DNA from: Companilactobacillus farciminis KCTC 3681 = DSM 20184
GTDB lineage: Bacteria; Bacillota; Bacilli; Lactobacillales; Lactobacillaceae
Direction: 5' to 3'
Length of the DNA: 64,000 nt
Assembly: GCF_002706745.1 (NCBI RefSeq)
Contig: NZ_CP017702.1
Location: forward strand, 1,426,001 to 1,490,000
Positions 9,588 through 19,498 of the stretch are shown one piece after another. Position 1 is the stretch's first letter; every line of letters begins with the position of its first letter. The translations under genes and the position numbers were made by a program. The notes beneath the pieces were generated by a model that was given only the letters and a program-made list of their open reading frames with translations, was not told the origin of the DNA and did not search any database.

Positions 9588-10280
9588 ATGGATTCAAACA
9601 ATTTACCGACTAGAGCACAATATCGTTCAAAAAAACATCCTAAGCATTTTTACAGTCGCTGGTGGTTTTGGTTAATAATAATAATTATTATCTTAGCTGG
9701 TGGTGCGACTGCTGGCATGAAGATCACCTCTACTGGTCCTTTCAAAGAAACTACCACTAAAGTAGAAAAAAAAGATACCTCTAAAAAGAAGGTCAAAAAG
9801 CAGACTGGTGTAACCTTCTATCAATATAATGGTATTTATCTAAACGAAACTAGTGGAACACCAATCGAAACAGTCCACAATATCTTAGGTAAACCTTCAT
9901 CTACCTCTATCACTGAAAATCAAGGTGTTAAAACTGAACAAGATACTTGGAACGACGTCCAAAATGGTCAATTAGGCTCAACTCTCAAAGTCAGCTTTGC
10001 AAATGGACATGCTATCAACAAAGCTTTAAACGGCTTAAAGGTTAAACGTTCTGAAAAATTGGGACTAGATGCTTACAGTTCAGTTCAAAACGGTCAAGAT
10101 GTTGACGCTATTCACACTAACTTAGGAAAACCCAACAGTTATAGCGAATCGCTTGCCGATGGTAAGTCAGTCGTCAACTATACTTACTCATCCGATGTTT
10201 CTGGCGATACTGGAGCCAATTTCGTTGTTACCTTTACTGACGGTTCAGTGAGTGGTAAAAGCCAATCAGGGATGGAATAA
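9588..10280 (+). CDS. Membrane-anchored protein with two DUF3862-like repeats
   Basis: A 230-residue protein: basic N-terminus, one membrane span at about residues 26-44 (WWFWLIIIIIILAGG), a Lys/Thr-rich linker, then two similar modules at about 90-150 and 165-225. Each module starts with a DxVxxxLGKPxS-type motif (HNILGKPSSTS and HTNLGKPNSYS) and ends in a VSFANG/VTFTDG strand. This resembles the DUF3862/SmpA-like BLIP fold. The domain should lie outside the membrane. Function is unknown. GGGGAGGG precedes the ATG. It is transcribed alone, back to back with the exporter operon, and ends at its own terminator. Confidence 0.72.
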   Translation: MDSNNLPTRAQYRSKKHPKHFYSRWWFWLIIIIIILAGGATAGMKITSTGPFKETTTKVEKKDTSKKKVKKQTGVTFYQYNGIYLNETSGTPIETVHNILGKPSSTSITENQGVKTEQDTWNDVQNGQLGSTLKVSFANGHAINKALNGLKVKRSEKLGLDAYSSVQNGQDVDAIHTNLGKPNSYSESLADGKSVVNYTYSSDVSGDTGANFVVTFTDGSVSGKSQSGME

Positions 10281-10288
10281 TACCAAAT

Positions 10289-10325
10289 TAAAAGCCTCAT
10301 TAGGCAAGTGCCTAGTGAGGCTTTT
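10289..10325. terminator. Terminator after the DUF3862-like gene
   Basis: AAAAGCCTCATTAGGCA pairs with TGCCTAGTGAGGCTTTT around a short loop. The A-run and T-run on the two sides make it bidirectional, also serving the converging small gene. Confidence 0.85.
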
Positions 10326-10333
10326 GTTTGTCT

Positions 10334-10612
10334 TTAGAGGGGACTCCAAAATTTGCCAACTTCAGTTTTATCGACGGAATACTGCGATTGCTCGATATCA
10401 AACTGATCTAAAAATTCTACGATATCCTTTTTGAATTCTTCATCTGATAATTTAGTTCCAATGTACCAAGTATCATTGTTAACAGTAATTGGTCCCAAAT
10501 TGTCATTATATTTACTCTTCACCTCATCATAAATTTTGTGAGCTGTGTCACGGTCTTTAAACTCAATCTCCCAAGTTTCTGGAATCACTTCGAATAATGA
10601 TTTAAATTTCAT
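10334..10612 (-). CDS. Small conserved-looking protein of unknown function (92 aa)
   Basis: A 92-residue, charged, soluble protein (MKFKSLFEVIPETWEIEF...), with no signal peptide, no membrane span and no motif I recognise. A GGGGGG ribosome site precedes the ATG. The promoter upstream (10639-10667) overlaps a catabolite-response-like site, so expression may follow sugar supply. It is monocistronic and faces the DUF3862-like gene. Confidence 0.6.
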   Translation of the reverse strand: MKFKSLFEVIPETWEIEFKDRDTAHKIYDEVKSKYNDNLGPITVNNDTWYIGTKLSDEEFKKDIVEFLDQFDIEQSQYSVDKTEVGKFWSPL

Positions 10613-10638
10613 TGCTTAACCCCCCTCGTCTTTATTTT

Positions 10639-10667
10639 ATTGTACCGCTAAATGTAAGCGCTTATAA
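10639..10667 (-). promoter_or_regulatory. Promoter with candidate cre site
   Basis: On the minus strand TTATAA (10662-10667), 17 bp, TACAAT (10639-10644). TGTAAGCGCTTATA (10653-10666, plus-strand reading) matches the CcpA site TGWAANCGNTNWCA at 13 of 14 positions and covers the spacer and -35, which would give repression. Confidence 0.55.
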
Positions 10668-10725
10668 GAGGATATCTTCAATCCCCCCTTAGGTAGTCCT
10701 GAATGAGTATTTTCTTTTAAAACAC

Positions 10726-10775
10726 AAAAAAACAGAGCCTCATGAATTCAAAAGAATCATGAAACTCTGTTTTTT
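10726..10775. terminator. Bidirectional terminator after the epimerase gene
   Basis: ACAGAG (10732-10737) pairs with CTCTGT (10765-10770), with an inner CATGA/TCATG stem. Flanking A7 and T6 runs. It lies just past the stop of the LacX-like gene. Confidence 0.8.
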
Positions 10776-10784
10776 AATTAATTA

Positions 10785-11663
10785 TTATTTTACGCTAATT
10801 GAGAAATATGCTTCGAATTGTTCCTTAGGAGCCAACTTGTTAATAGCATATTTATTCTTAAAGTTATTATCGCTATCAGTCTTGTCAGCAAGTCCCCACC
10901 ATGGTTCGATACACATGAACTTACCGTTATCATCAGGATATGTTGACCACATACCGAAGAATTTGGCGTTACCTGTATCAAGTGTCAACTTATGATCTGA
11001 CTTATCACTGTAAATAGTAACTTCTGCTGGATCATTTAAACGATAAACAACAGCGTCATCAACGAAGTAATCACGTGTCATATCAAAGTTTTGATTTTCA
11101 ACTTTCTTCTCACCATTTAAGTCGATCAAGTGATTGTCGATTGGAATGTGAGTTCTAGTTTCTGCTGGATCGATTGAAACTTTGTAATCTTCAAACTTCA
11201 AACCTTTGTCAAATGGAACGCAAAAGCCTGGATGTGCTCCGATTGAGAAGTACATGTCATCATTTTCTTCCAATGAATCAACTAAGTATGAAATTTGTAC
11301 AGTATCTTTAACTAGTTGATAAATGATTCTCAACTTGAAGTGATATGGATACTTTTCAAGACTAGCTTCACTAGTAGTCAAGCTCAAAACTAATTTTGAA
11401 TCTGTTTGTGAATCAAGACTGAATTCTTGATCACGTGCAAACCCATGTTGAGTCATATTGAATTCTTTACCATCAACGAAATAGTGATCATCCTTTAAAC
11501 GACCAACGATTGGGAACAACACTGGAGCGTGACGACCCCAAACGTTCTTATCTGCTTGCCAGATGAACTGTGAATCTTCGTTATTAGTGATGCTGTTCAT
11601 TTCAGCACCTAATGAATTAACCTTTAATGTTAAGTAATCGTTCTTCAATTGATAAACTGTCAT
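10785..11663 (-). CDS. Aldose 1-epimerase family protein, LacX type
   Basis: A cytoplasmic protein of 292 residues with the galactose-mutarotase fold, which interconverts alpha and beta forms of sugars or sugar phosphates. Visible motifs: the N-terminal LGAEMNSI, GRHAPVLFPIVGRLKDD (about residues 43-59), QHGFARDQEF, and IGAHPGFCVPF with the likely catalytic His (about 145). C-terminal CIEPWWGLAD is typical of the LacX branch. The substrate is not known. It sits nine bases after hslU and may be read as the last gene of that operon. It has its own terminator. Confidence 0.85.
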   Translation of the reverse strand: MTVYQLKNDYLTLKVNSLGAEMNSITNNEDSQFIWQADKNVWGRHAPVLFPIVGRLKDDHYFVDGKEFNMTQHGFARDQEFSLDSQTDSKLVLSLTTSEASLEKYPYHFKLRIIYQLVKDTVQISYLVDSLEENDDMYFSIGAHPGFCVPFDKGLKFEDYKVSIDPAETRTHIPIDNHLIDLNGEKKVENQNFDMTRDYFVDDAVVYRLNDPAEVTIYSDKSDHKLTLDTGNAKFFGMWSTYPDDNGKFMCIEPWWGLADKTDSDNNFKNKYAINKLAPKEQFEAYFSISVK

Positions 11664-11672
11664 GATTTCCCC

Positions 11673-13109
11673 CTAAAGAATGTAACGTGAAAGGTCTTGA
11701 TTTTCGGCAATCTTACCGACTTGTTCACGAACGTATTCACGTGTAATAGTAATATCGCCCATTTGCATATCAGGACCCTCATATAGAATATCAGCCAAGA
11801 TCTTTTCCAAGACAGTAGAAAGACGTCTTGCACCGATGTTCTGATTACTATTATTCAATTCAAAAGCAATTTTTGCAATCTCTTCGACAGATTCTTTAGT
11901 AAAAGTTAAATGAATTCCGTCAGCTCTTGTAAGCGCTACATATTGTTTTGTCAAAGCATTGTCTGGTTTTGTCAAGATTTGAATGAAATCGTCTTCAGTT
12001 AGGTCGTTCAATTCAACACGAATTGGGAAACGTCCTTGAAGTTCAGCAATCAAATCACTAGGCTTACTTTCGGCAAAAGCACCTGAAGCGATGAACAAAA
12101 TATGATCAGTATCAACTGGACCGTACTTAGTATTGATTCTTGAACCTTCAACAATAGGCAAGATGTCACGTTGTACACCTTCACGAGAAACTTCACCTGA
12201 AGTCTTCTTGTCTCCAGCTGCAATCTTATCGAACTCATCAATGAAGATGATTCCCTTGTTTTGAGTTTTTTCGATAGCCTTTTGATAAATCTCATCATGA
12301 TCGACACGTTTTTGTGATTCTTGTTGGATCAACAATTCACGAGCTTCTTTAACTGGAAGTGTACGAGTAATAGTCTTCTTAGGCATCAAAGAATCCATCA
12401 TACCGGACATGTCAACACCCATTTGACCCATCTGATCATCCATTGGACCAACTTTTTTAGATTCTTCAACTTTGATAGTTACTTCTTCATCTTCGAGAAG
12501 ACCCTTATCAAGTTGTTCTTTGACAGATAGACGTTGATTTCTAATATCATCAGTTACTTCAGCGTTTTTATCTGGATCTTCGTCGATAGTATCTTCGTTA
12601 TTGCCAAAAATACTACCAAGATTTTGACCACCATTTTGCATGCTATTGAGCATACTCATAAAGTCATTAGGATTTTGCTTTTGTTCTTTTTTAACACCAG
12701 GAGCTAATAATTTAACCAATTTCTTATCGACATCACGACGAACTTCTGGTCTGATCTCATCAAATTTTTCTTTTTCGACCATAGAAACTGCCATGCTAAC
12801 TAAGTCACGAACCATTGATTCAACATCACGACCAACGTAGCCTACTTCAGTAAACTTAGTAGCTTCGACTTTTACAAATGGTGCATTGACGATCTTGGCT
12901 AACCGGCGGGCAATTTCAGTCTTACCAACACCAGTAGGTCCAATCATCATTAAGTTCTTAGGTGTGATTTCTTGTTGCAATTTCTTTGGTACTTGCATAC
13001 GACGATAACGGTTGTAAAGTGCAATCGCCACTGCCTTTTTAGCATCTGTTTGTCCAATAATGTAATTGTCCAATTTAGCGACAATTTGTTTTGGTGTTAA
13101 TGTGTCCAT
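11673..13109 (-). CDS. hslU: ATP-dependent protease ATPase subunit HslU
   Basis: AAA+ unfoldase of the HslUV (ClpYQ) protease, 478 residues. Walker A is GPTGVGKTE (about residues 54-62), preceded by the conserved PKQIVAKLDNYIIGQ. Walker B is GIIFIDEFDKI, and the sensor region GARRLSTVLEKI is near the end. The variable I-domain (about 110-260) is Asn/Met-rich. The C-terminal residues SRYIL insert into HslV. It follows hslV by 16 bp. In B. subtilis the next gene is codY; here a LacX-like epimerase is found instead. Confidence 0.97.
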   Translation of the reverse strand: MDTLTPKQIVAKLDNYIIGQTDAKKAVAIALYNRYRRMQVPKKLQQEITPKNLMMIGPTGVGKTEIARRLAKIVNAPFVKVEATKFTEVGYVGRDVESMVRDLVSMAVSMVEKEKFDEIRPEVRRDVDKKLVKLLAPGVKKEQKQNPNDFMSMLNSMQNGGQNLGSIFGNNEDTIDEDPDKNAEVTDDIRNQRLSVKEQLDKGLLEDEEVTIKVEESKKVGPMDDQMGQMGVDMSGMMDSLMPKKTITRTLPVKEARELLIQQESQKRVDHDEIYQKAIEKTQNKGIIFIDEFDKIAAGDKKTSGEVSREGVQRDILPIVEGSRINTKYGPVDTDHILFIASGAFAESKPSDLIAELQGRFPIRVELNDLTEDDFIQILTKPDNALTKQYVALTRADGIHLTFTKESVEEIAKIAFELNNSNQNIGARRLSTVLEKILADILYEGPDMQMGDITITREYVREQVGKIAENQDLSRYIL

Positions 13110-13125
13110 TGACTAACTCCTCAAT

Positions 13126-13650
13126 TTAAAATTTATCTGAAATAATATTTTCGTTAGTAAAAATATCAATGCTTGACGCAATTTTAATAGCTTCAACGGC
13201 AATTTGTTGTGCATCCATATCTTTGGCATGACGCTGCATGGCAATAGCGGCTGCTTGAGCAAAATTACCACCAGAACCGATTGCAACAACATCTTCATCA
13301 GGTTCGATAACTTCTCCGCTACCAGAGATCAAAAGCAAGTTATCTTTATCCATAGCAATCAACAAAGCCTCTAATTTTTGCAATGTAGGGTCTTTACGCC
13401 AATCTTGTGCCAATTCCACAGCAGCACGTTTTAAATTGCCTGAGTAAGCCTTTAATTTCTTTTCAAGCCAATCTTGTAATGTAATAGCATCAGCCACTCC
13501 ACCAGCAAAACCAATGATAACTTTATCATCATAAATACGTCTTACTTTGTGAGCAGTTCCCTTCATAATATACTTTTCACCCATTGTAACTTGACCATCA
13601 CCAGCAATAGCAGTGCGGTCATTGTGTTTAACAGCAACGATTGTAGTCAT
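13126..13650 (-). CDS. hslV: ATP-dependent protease peptidase subunit HslV
   Basis: Peptidase of the HslUV complex, 174 residues, an N-terminal nucleophile hydrolase. The sequence starts MTTIVAVKHNDRTAIAGDGQV, so after Met removal a Thr is the nucleophile. GFAGGVADA and AIGSGGNFAQAAA are conserved. It lies between xerC (12 bp gap) and hslU (16 bp gap) in one operon. Confidence 0.97.
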   Translation of the reverse strand: MTTIVAVKHNDRTAIAGDGQVTMGEKYIMKGTAHKVRRIYDDKVIIGFAGGVADAITLQDWLEKKLKAYSGNLKRAAVELAQDWRKDPTLQKLEALLIAMDKDNLLLISGSGEVIEPDEDVVAIGSGGNFAQAAAIAMQRHAKDMDAQQIAVEAIKIASSIDIFTNENIISDKF

Positions 13651-13662
13651 TTGAAACCCTCT

Positions 13663-14562
13663 CTATCTTGGGAAATATTTTTTATAATCTTTTTGTAAAT
13701 GTTCCATAGTCACATGCGTATAGATTTGGGTTGTTGATAGACTGGAATGTCCTAGCAACTCCTGCACGGTTCTTAAATCAGCTCCGTGCTCTAACATATG
13801 CGTTGCAAAGGTATGACGAATCATGTGGGGATGAATATCAGCGGTCAAACTAGTTTTCTTAATAATTTGATCAAGAATATATGAGATCCCGCGACTCGTT
13901 AAATTGCCACCACGACTATTCACAAAGACAAATTGATGATCTTGATGATTTTTCTCCATCAAGGTCTTACGACCAGACTCAAAGTACTTCTCCAACGCCT
14001 TCTGAGCAAAGCTTCCAAAAGGTACATAACGATCTTTATCACCTTTTCCGTGAATCAAGACGATGCCATTAGAGAAGTCTAGCTGGTCTAATAATAGATT
14101 AGCACACTCACTAACTCGCATGCCAGTGGCATAGAGCAATTCTAATAAAGCTGAATTTCTTTGCGAAAGTGGGTCAACACCACGGACGGCATCGAATAAT
14201 TGCTGCATTTCTTTTTCATAAAAAAATCGGGGCAGCTTTCTTCCTTTATGACGTAATTGCACTAAATCAAAAGGATTATTTTGGATAAATTTATTACGAA
14301 CTAAAAAATTATAAAACGAACGCAAGGCAGAAATTCTTCGTGCCACAGTCTCATCAGCGTAATTTTTTTCATCCATATACGTCAAAAAAGTTTCGATATC
14401 AATCCGATTAACTTTCGTAAAGCCTTTAAAACCACCATTTTGGTCTAAAAAAGAAACAAAATTATCTATATCTTCTAAATAAGATTTTTTTGTTTCTTCT
14501 GAGTAGTGATGGTTAACCATTAAATTATCAACGAATTTATCGATTAACTCTTTTTCTATCAT
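13663..14562 (-). CDS. xerC: Tyrosine recombinase XerC
   Basis: Site-specific recombinase, 299 residues, which with XerD resolves chromosome dimers at dif. The N-terminal SAM-like DNA-binding domain covers about residues 1-90. The catalytic domain shows ATGMRVSECANL (Arg), the basic Lys in the GKGDKDR loop, HMIRHTFATHML (His/Arg), LGHSSLSTTQ and the nucleophile in IYTHV. It follows topA directly and precedes hslV, as codV does in B. subtilis. trmFO, often between topA and this gene, is absent. XerC rather than an integrase is indicated by this context. Confidence 0.94.
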   Translation of the reverse strand: MIEKELIDKFVDNLMVNHHYSEETKKSYLEDIDNFVSFLDQNGGFKGFTKVNRIDIETFLTYMDEKNYADETVARRISALRSFYNFLVRNKFIQNNPFDLVQLRHKGRKLPRFFYEKEMQQLFDAVRGVDPLSQRNSALLELLYATGMRVSECANLLLDQLDFSNGIVLIHGKGDKDRYVPFGSFAQKALEKYFESGRKTLMEKNHQDHQFVFVNSRGGNLTSRGISYILDQIIKKTSLTADIHPHMIRHTFATHMLEHGADLRTVQELLGHSSLSTTQIYTHVTMEHLQKDYKKYFPR

Positions 14563-16650
14563 TTATTTTTGAATATCCTCTTCATAATCTCCATTTGGAC
14601 AGATTACTTGACGACCACCCTTAACTTTCTTTTCAACTAAGTAGTGACCATCTTTTGGACAATCACGATTAATTGGTTTGTCCCATGAAACGAAGTCACA
14701 GTCAGGGTATCTTGAACAACCGTAGAAAATACGATTCTTCTTTGATTTACGTTCAATAACTTGTCCCTTCTTACATTTAGGACAAATTACGCCGATCTCT
14801 TTAACGATTGGTTTAGTGTTGCGGCAAGCTGGGAAACGTGAACAAGCATAAAACTTACCATAACGTCCCATCTTGATAACCATTGGTGCACCACAGATAT
14901 CACAATCCATACCGGCTGGTTCATCTTTGATCTGCACTTTTTCAATCTTATCTTCAGCCGACTCTAATTCTTTAGCAAAAGGCTTGTAATAGCGATCAAC
15001 GACTTTGACCCAGTCTTCCTTGCCTTCTTCAATATGATCCAGTTCGTCTTCTAGGTTAGCTGTAAAGTCGATATTAACGATATCTGGGAAGTAAGCTTGA
15101 ATCAAGTTGTCGACGATTTCACCTAACTCAGTTGGTTCAAAACTCTTTCCATTCAATTTAACGTAGTAACGACGTTGAATCGTATCGATTGTTGGTGCAT
15201 AAGTTGATGGACGACCAACACCATTTTCTTCTAGAGCTTTAACTAAGGAAGCTTCAGTAAATCTTGCTGGTGGTTGTGTAAAGTGTTGAGCTGGATCATT
15301 TGATTGAAGCTTGGCAGTGTCACCTTCAGCTAAGTCCGGTAAGATATTGTCCTTACGAGCTTTATCAGCAGCACTTTGGTAAACCTTGCGGTAACCTTCA
15401 AACTTGATTTTTGAACCATTAGCTCTAAACATAACGCCATTTTGTGACAAATCAACTGTCATCGTATCAAAGACAGCTGGCGTCATTTGACTGGCAACGA
15501 ATCTTGACCAGATCAAACTGTATAAGCGGAATTGGTCACGACTCAAGATATCTTTTAACGAAGCTGGTGTTCTAAAGACTGATGATGGACGAATAGCTTC
15601 GTGGGCATCTTGAGCACCTTCTTGGTTCTTATCTTTACGCTCTTTGATAATGGCAAAAGGTTCGCCATATTCTTCATGGATGAATTTTGAAGCTTCTGCT
15701 TCAGCGACTTTAGAAATACGCTTAGAATCAGTACGCATGTATGTGATTAAACCAACTGTACCTTCTTTGCGTCCCAAGTTGATTCCTTCATACAATTGTT
15801 GAGCAATCATCATGGTTTTTCTCGTCTTGAAGTTCAAACGCTTATTGGCTTCTTGTTGCAAAGAACTAGTTGTAAATGGTGCGGCAGGCATACGTTTACG
15901 TTCTTTTTTAGTAACTTTATCAATTGAGAAATCTTTTTTCTTATCGACACGACCAAGCACATCTTGAACTTCATCATTGTTCTTTAATTCGGCTTTTTTG
16001 CCGTCAAGTCCGTAGAAGTTAGCCTTGAACTTGTCTTTGTCATGTTTAAAGATCGATTCGATCGTCCAATATTCTTGAGGAACGAACTTCTTAATCTCAT
16101 TTTCACGCTCAATCACTAATTTCAAAGCGATTGATTGCACACGTCCGGCACTGAGGCCCTTTTTAACTTTTGCCCAAAGAATTGGGGAAATTGAATAACC
16201 AACCAAACGATCCAAAACTCGACGAGCTTGTTGAGCATCAACTAAGTTCATATCGATCGAACGAGGAGTTTTGAAGGCTTGCTTGACAGTATCTTTAGTA
16301 ATTTCATTGAAGACGACTCGATTCTTGTCATCATCATCTAAACCTAATAAATGCGAAACGTGCCAGGCAATAGCTTCTCCTTCACGATCCGGATCGGCTG
16401 CCAGATAAACTCTTTTAGCTTTTTTAGCTTCTTTCTTTAAATCTTTAATTACTGGACCTTTACCACGAATGGAAATGTATTTTGGTTCATAGTCATGCTC
16501 GATATCAACACCCATTTGACTCTTAGGTAGATCTCTAACATGTCCTAAACTAGCAACAACGTGATAATTACGTCCCAAGTACTTTTCAATTGTTTTTGCT
16601 TTTGATGGTGATTCAACGATCACCAAATTTTTCTGCTTTGTTGATGGCAC
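14563..16650 (-). CDS. topA: DNA topoisomerase I
   Basis: Type IA topoisomerase, 695 residues, which relaxes negative supercoils. The TOPRIM domain starts at [18 protein letters not shown] and has [14 protein letters not shown]. The active-site tyrosine, about residue 300, lies in [10 protein letters not shown]. The C-terminus has two intact Cys4 zinc modules (CDICG...CSRFPAC and CPKCKKG...CSRYPDC) and a third degenerate one (CPKDG...CPNGD). Its stop adjoins the xerC start, so the two are coupled. Confidence 0.97.
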   Translation of the reverse strand: MPSTKQKNLVIVESPSKAKTIEKYLGRNYHVVASLGHVRDLPKSQMGVDIEHDYEPKYISIRGKGPVIKDLKKEAKKAKRVYLAADPDREGEAIAWHVSHLLGLDDDDKNRVVFNEITKDTVKQAFKTPRSIDMNLVDAQQARRVLDRLVGYSISPILWAKVKKGLSAGRVQSIALKLVIERENEIKKFVPQEYWTIESIFKHDKDKFKANFYGLDGKKAELKNNDEVQDVLGRVDKKKDFSIDKVTKKERKRMPAAPFTTSSLQQEANKRLNFKTRKTMMIAQQLYEGINLGRKEGTVGLITYMRTDSKRISKVAEAEASKFIHEEYGEPFAIIKERKDKNQEGAQDAHEAIRPSSVFRTPASLKDILSRDQFRLYSLIWSRFVASQMTPAVFDTMTVDLSQNGVMFRANGSKIKFEGYRKVYQSAADKARKDNILPDLAEGDTAKLQSNDPAQHFTQPPARFTEASLVKALEENGVGRPSTYAPTIDTIQRRYYVKLNGKSFEPTELGEIVDNLIQAYFPDIVNIDFTANLEDELDHIEEGKEDWVKVVDRYYKPFAKELESAEDKIEKVQIKDEPAGMDCDICGAPMVIKMGRYGKFYACSRFPACRNTKPIVKEIGVICPKCKKGQVIERKSKKNRIFYGCSRYPDCDFVSWDKPINRDCPKDGHYLVEKKVKGGRQVICPNGDYEEDIQK

Positions 16651-16755
16651 GTAAAGTGCTCCTTTCCAATGGATCAGTTAAAACTGACAATATATTAATC
16701 ACAGATTTTTAATTTGTCAATTTAAAAGATGAAATATTTTTCAAATAAATGTTTT

Positions 16756-17571
16756 TTATAAATTATCAAAATCGATCAACGGTGTCGCGCCCTGCTCAAT
16801 CAAACTGTTGCAGCCGCGCGATAATTCACTATCGATCCGACCCGGCAAAGCCAAAACTTCGCGACCATTTTCTAAAGCCAAATCAACGGTAATCATTGAT
16901 CCACTCTTCAACTTAGCTTCCGTCACAATAATTTTTTGACTCAAACCTGCAATAATGCGATTCCGTTGGGGAAAATGCCACGGTTCTATCGAATCGCCAA
17001 CTGGATATTCAGTGATCAATAATCCGTTTTTAGCAATAGCTTTTTGCAAATGGCAATTCTTAGTTGGAAACGCTTGATTCAAACTGCTTCCAAGTACGGC
17101 AATAGTTTTACCATACACTAAAGCTTCTTCATTTGCCATTGAATCTGCCCCATTTGCTAAACCGCTCACAATAGTATAACGATTTACTAAACGCGGGACA
17201 AGAGTACTAATGCAACGAAAACTGTAATTTGTCGCTTCTCTTGAACCGATGATTGCTACGCATTCCGTTTTAAGTAAAGCAATATTTCCTTCAAAAAACA
17301 AGAGTGCCGGTGGATTATAAATCGTTCGCAGGCTCTGTGGGTATGCTTCATCTAAATAATTGATTGCTTTTACATTTATACAATCCTGACCCTCTAATAA
17401 TAGTAGAAACTGGTTTAATTTGTCCAACTCCCACTCTTTTTCTAGCATTAGACGGGTTTCATCCTCAAGATTATCACTTTTTAATGATATTTTTATAATT
17501 TTTAAAAGAATTTGATTGGAAACCATCCCTGTCATGCGACATTTCACTAAAAATTCCGTCAATTTATTCAT
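16756..17571 (-). CDS. dprA: DNA-processing protein DprA
   Basis: Single-stranded DNA-binding protein that loads RecA on incoming DNA during natural transformation. It has 271 residues from the ATG at 17571; nine further in-frame codons lie upstream, and the AAGGAGTG site is about 13 nt from the ATG, so the start is somewhat uncertain. The Rossmann-like DprA fold shows VAIIGSREATNYS, GLANGADSMAN, AVLGSSLNQAFPTKN, HFPQRNRIIAGLS and ALPGRIDSELSRGCN. There is no C-terminal winged helix. Context rnhB-dprA-topA is conserved in Firmicutes. Whether the host is competent cannot be seen here. Confidence 0.95.
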   Translation of the reverse strand: MNKLTEFLVKCRMTGMVSNQILLKIIKISLKSDNLEDETRLMLEKEWELDKLNQFLLLLEGQDCINVKAINYLDEAYPQSLRTIYNPPALLFFEGNIALLKTECVAIIGSREATNYSFRCISTLVPRLVNRYTIVSGLANGADSMANEEALVYGKTIAVLGSSLNQAFPTKNCHLQKAIAKNGLLITEYPVGDSIEPWHFPQRNRIIAGLSQKIIVTEAKLKSGSMITVDLALENGREVLALPGRIDSELSRGCNSLIEQGATPLIDFDNL

Positions 17572-17620
17572 AATAAAAACACCACTCCTTTTAATCAAAA
17601 TTACGAAGTGATGTCTTAAT

Positions 17621-18394
17621 TTAATATAATTTATTGATTTTTTTAACCGGTGAGAAACTCAAGCGATGAATTTTTGTTCGACCAAATTCGTCCAAAGCTT
17701 GCAAATGTTGCTTAGTTCCATAACCATCATTGTTCTCAAAACCAAATTCAGGATACAAATGGCTATACATCGTCATTAGACGGTCTCGACTGACTTTAGC
17801 GACGATACTAGCAGCACCGATACTTAATGACTTAGCATCCCCCTTGATCAATTTGGTCTGAGGAATATCAACTGGTATAGTCATCGCATCGACTAGGATA
17901 TGATCCGGTTTTGCGTACAAACGCTTGATAGATTGTGCCATTGTTAACTCGGTTGCGTGATAGATATTTTCCTGATCAATTAATTGTGGTGAGCCTACTG
18001 CCACACTGATATCAATCGCTTGATCACAAATTTGCTTATATAATTGAGCTCGCTTTGAAATCGACAATTTCTTAGAATCATCGACTTCGTATAAAGTATT
18101 ATCTGGTGGCAAAATCACCGCAGCTGTCACAACTGGTCCAGCTAATGGTCCACGTCCAACCTCGTCGACACCAGCAACTAATAAATTATGGTTCCAATAA
18201 GGCTTTTCCAAAAATTCTTTCGTATGAAATTTCTCGATCAAAGCCGTTTTCTGCTCAATTTTTTTATAATATTGCTCTAATAACTTTTTAACGCCAACAC
18301 GAGAATCCAATTGCAATTCTTTTAGTAGCTCATCTGAAACAGTTTCTTGATTCAGTAATTCTTTTACTGCTTTAATGGTGTACTTATTCTTCAT
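17621..18394 (-). CDS. rnhB: Ribonuclease HII
   Basis: Removes ribonucleotides from DNA and RNA:DNA hybrids. 257 residues. An N-terminal extension of about 70 residues precedes the catalytic domain, which opens with the hallmark AGVDEVGRGPLAGPVVTAAV (Asp and Glu are catalytic). Further acidic residues are in HILVDAMT and GAASIVAKVSRDR. It overlaps the rbgA end by 11 bp and precedes dprA. Confidence 0.96.
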   Translation of the reverse strand: MKNKYTIKAVKELLNQETVSDELLKELQLDSRVGVKKLLEQYYKKIEQKTALIEKFHTKEFLEKPYWNHNLLVAGVDEVGRGPLAGPVVTAAVILPPDNTLYEVDDSKKLSISKRAQLYKQICDQAIDISVAVGSPQLIDQENIYHATELTMAQSIKRLYAKPDHILVDAMTIPVDIPQTKLIKGDAKSLSIGAASIVAKVSRDRLMTMYSHLYPEFGFENNDGYGTKQHLQALDEFGRTKIHRLSFSPVKKINKLY

Positions 18395-19238
18395 AAAACT
18401 CCCCAGGAATATCGAATGTCAAACGTCCTAATTTCAATTTACGAACATCATCGATAATTCTTCTGGATGCACGGTCATAGTCTTCTTTGTATCCAAACTT
18501 TTTAGTTAAGTTCATCAATAATTCTGGTGTCGTATGGTTGAAAATATCAGCATTAGTCAAGCCATAGCTTTCTTGTAATTGGTCCATATAATGTGTTTCC
18601 ATGAAATTCAAGGCATAGATAGCCACATCATCAGGAGCATAGATTTTATCCTTGATAGCGCCTGAGAGAGCCAATTTCATTCCTACTTTGGGATCATCGA
18701 TCTTAGGCCAAAGAATTCCCGGCGTATCCAATAGATCGATACCAATATTAGTCTTCAACCAATTTTGATTCTTAGTGACACCAGGCTTATTTCCTGTTAC
18801 CGCCACATTTTTTCCGACTAGACGGTTTAAAATCGTTGACTTACCAACATTAGGAATTCCAATGCACATAGCCTTGATACGATAATTTTGAACGCCATTA
18901 TTTTCGTAGCGTTGGATTTTCTCAGACAATTCTGAACGAATCATCGATTTGATCTTATTCATACCTTTAGTATGCTTGGCATCAATTTCGATTGAATTAG
19001 TACCTTCTTGTTCAAAATTCAACTTCCAATCAGCCGTGATTTTAGGGTCAGCCAAATCAGACTTATTCAAAATAATTATGTGTTTCTTTTGGTCAATGAT
19101 TTGTTCCAAAACTGGATTTCTGGACGAGAAAGGCAATCTCGCATCAACGATTTCAAGTACAATGTCAACTAATTTGAGTCGATCTTGTACTTGATTCTTT
19201 GCCTTGTTCATATGTCCCGGATACCACTGTAGTGCCAT
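18384..19238 (-). CDS. rbgA: Ribosome biogenesis GTPase RbgA (YlqF)
   Basis: Circularly permuted GTPase for late assembly of the 50S subunit, 284 residues. The N-terminal WYPGHMNKAKNQVQ is diagnostic. G-motifs occur in permuted order: NKSDLAD (G4), [14 protein letters not shown] (G1) and LLDTPGILWPK (G3). The C-terminal helical domain follows. I chose ATG 19238, eight nt after AGGG; GTG 19247 and ATG 19244 are in-frame alternatives. First gene of the rbgA-rnhB-dprA-topA-xerC-hslV-hslU order. Confidence 0.95.
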   Translation of the reverse strand: MALQWYPGHMNKAKNQVQDRLKLVDIVLEIVDARLPFSSRNPVLEQIIDQKKHIIILNKSDLADPKITADWKLNFEQEGTNSIEIDAKHTKGMNKIKSMIRSELSEKIQRYENNGVQNYRIKAMCIGIPNVGKSTILNRLVGKNVAVTGNKPGVTKNQNWLKTNIGIDLLDTPGILWPKIDDPKVGMKLALSGAIKDKIYAPDDVAIYALNFMETHYMDQLQESYGLTNADIFNHTTPELLMNLTKKFGYKEDYDRASRRIIDDVRKLKLGRLTFDIPGEFYEE

Positions 19239-19261
19239 TACCATCACCCTTTTTCTGTCAT

Positions 19262-19486
19262 TTATTTTTTATCTATTTCTTGATACTTTTGATAGGCTTC
19301 GTCAAAAATAGTCATGCTTGGCAAATAGCCTGCATTTAATTCCAAATATTCCGAAAGTTTTTGGTAGCTTTCTTCATGTTTAGGGAAAGAAGAGTCACGA
19401 AAAGCATTATTCGCAAATTCTGCTTCTGGTTCGACACTCTCTGAATTGCGAAGAGTCATTAAAAACTCATAAAAACTGCGTCTCAT
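19262..19486 (-). CDS. YozE family (UPF0346) small protein
   Basis: A 74-residue acidic protein beginning [14 protein letters not shown], with [16 protein letters not shown] and [15 protein letters not shown], matching the YozE/UPF0346 family with a sterile-alpha-motif-like helical fold. The role is unknown. It follows the ypmS-like gene by 12 bp and ends shortly before rbgA. Confidence 0.88.
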   Translation of the reverse strand: MRRSFYEFLMTLRNSESVEPEAEFANNAFRDSSFPKHEESYQKLSEYLELNAGYLPSMTIFDEAYQKYQEIDKK

Positions 19487-19498
19487 TTTTACTCCTTC

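Noticed and set aside
13663..14562. Tyrosine recombinase as a sign of a phage or mobile element
   Set aside because: Both recombinases (also 55043-55963) are in the conserved xerC and xerD places; no attachment repeats or phage genes are near.
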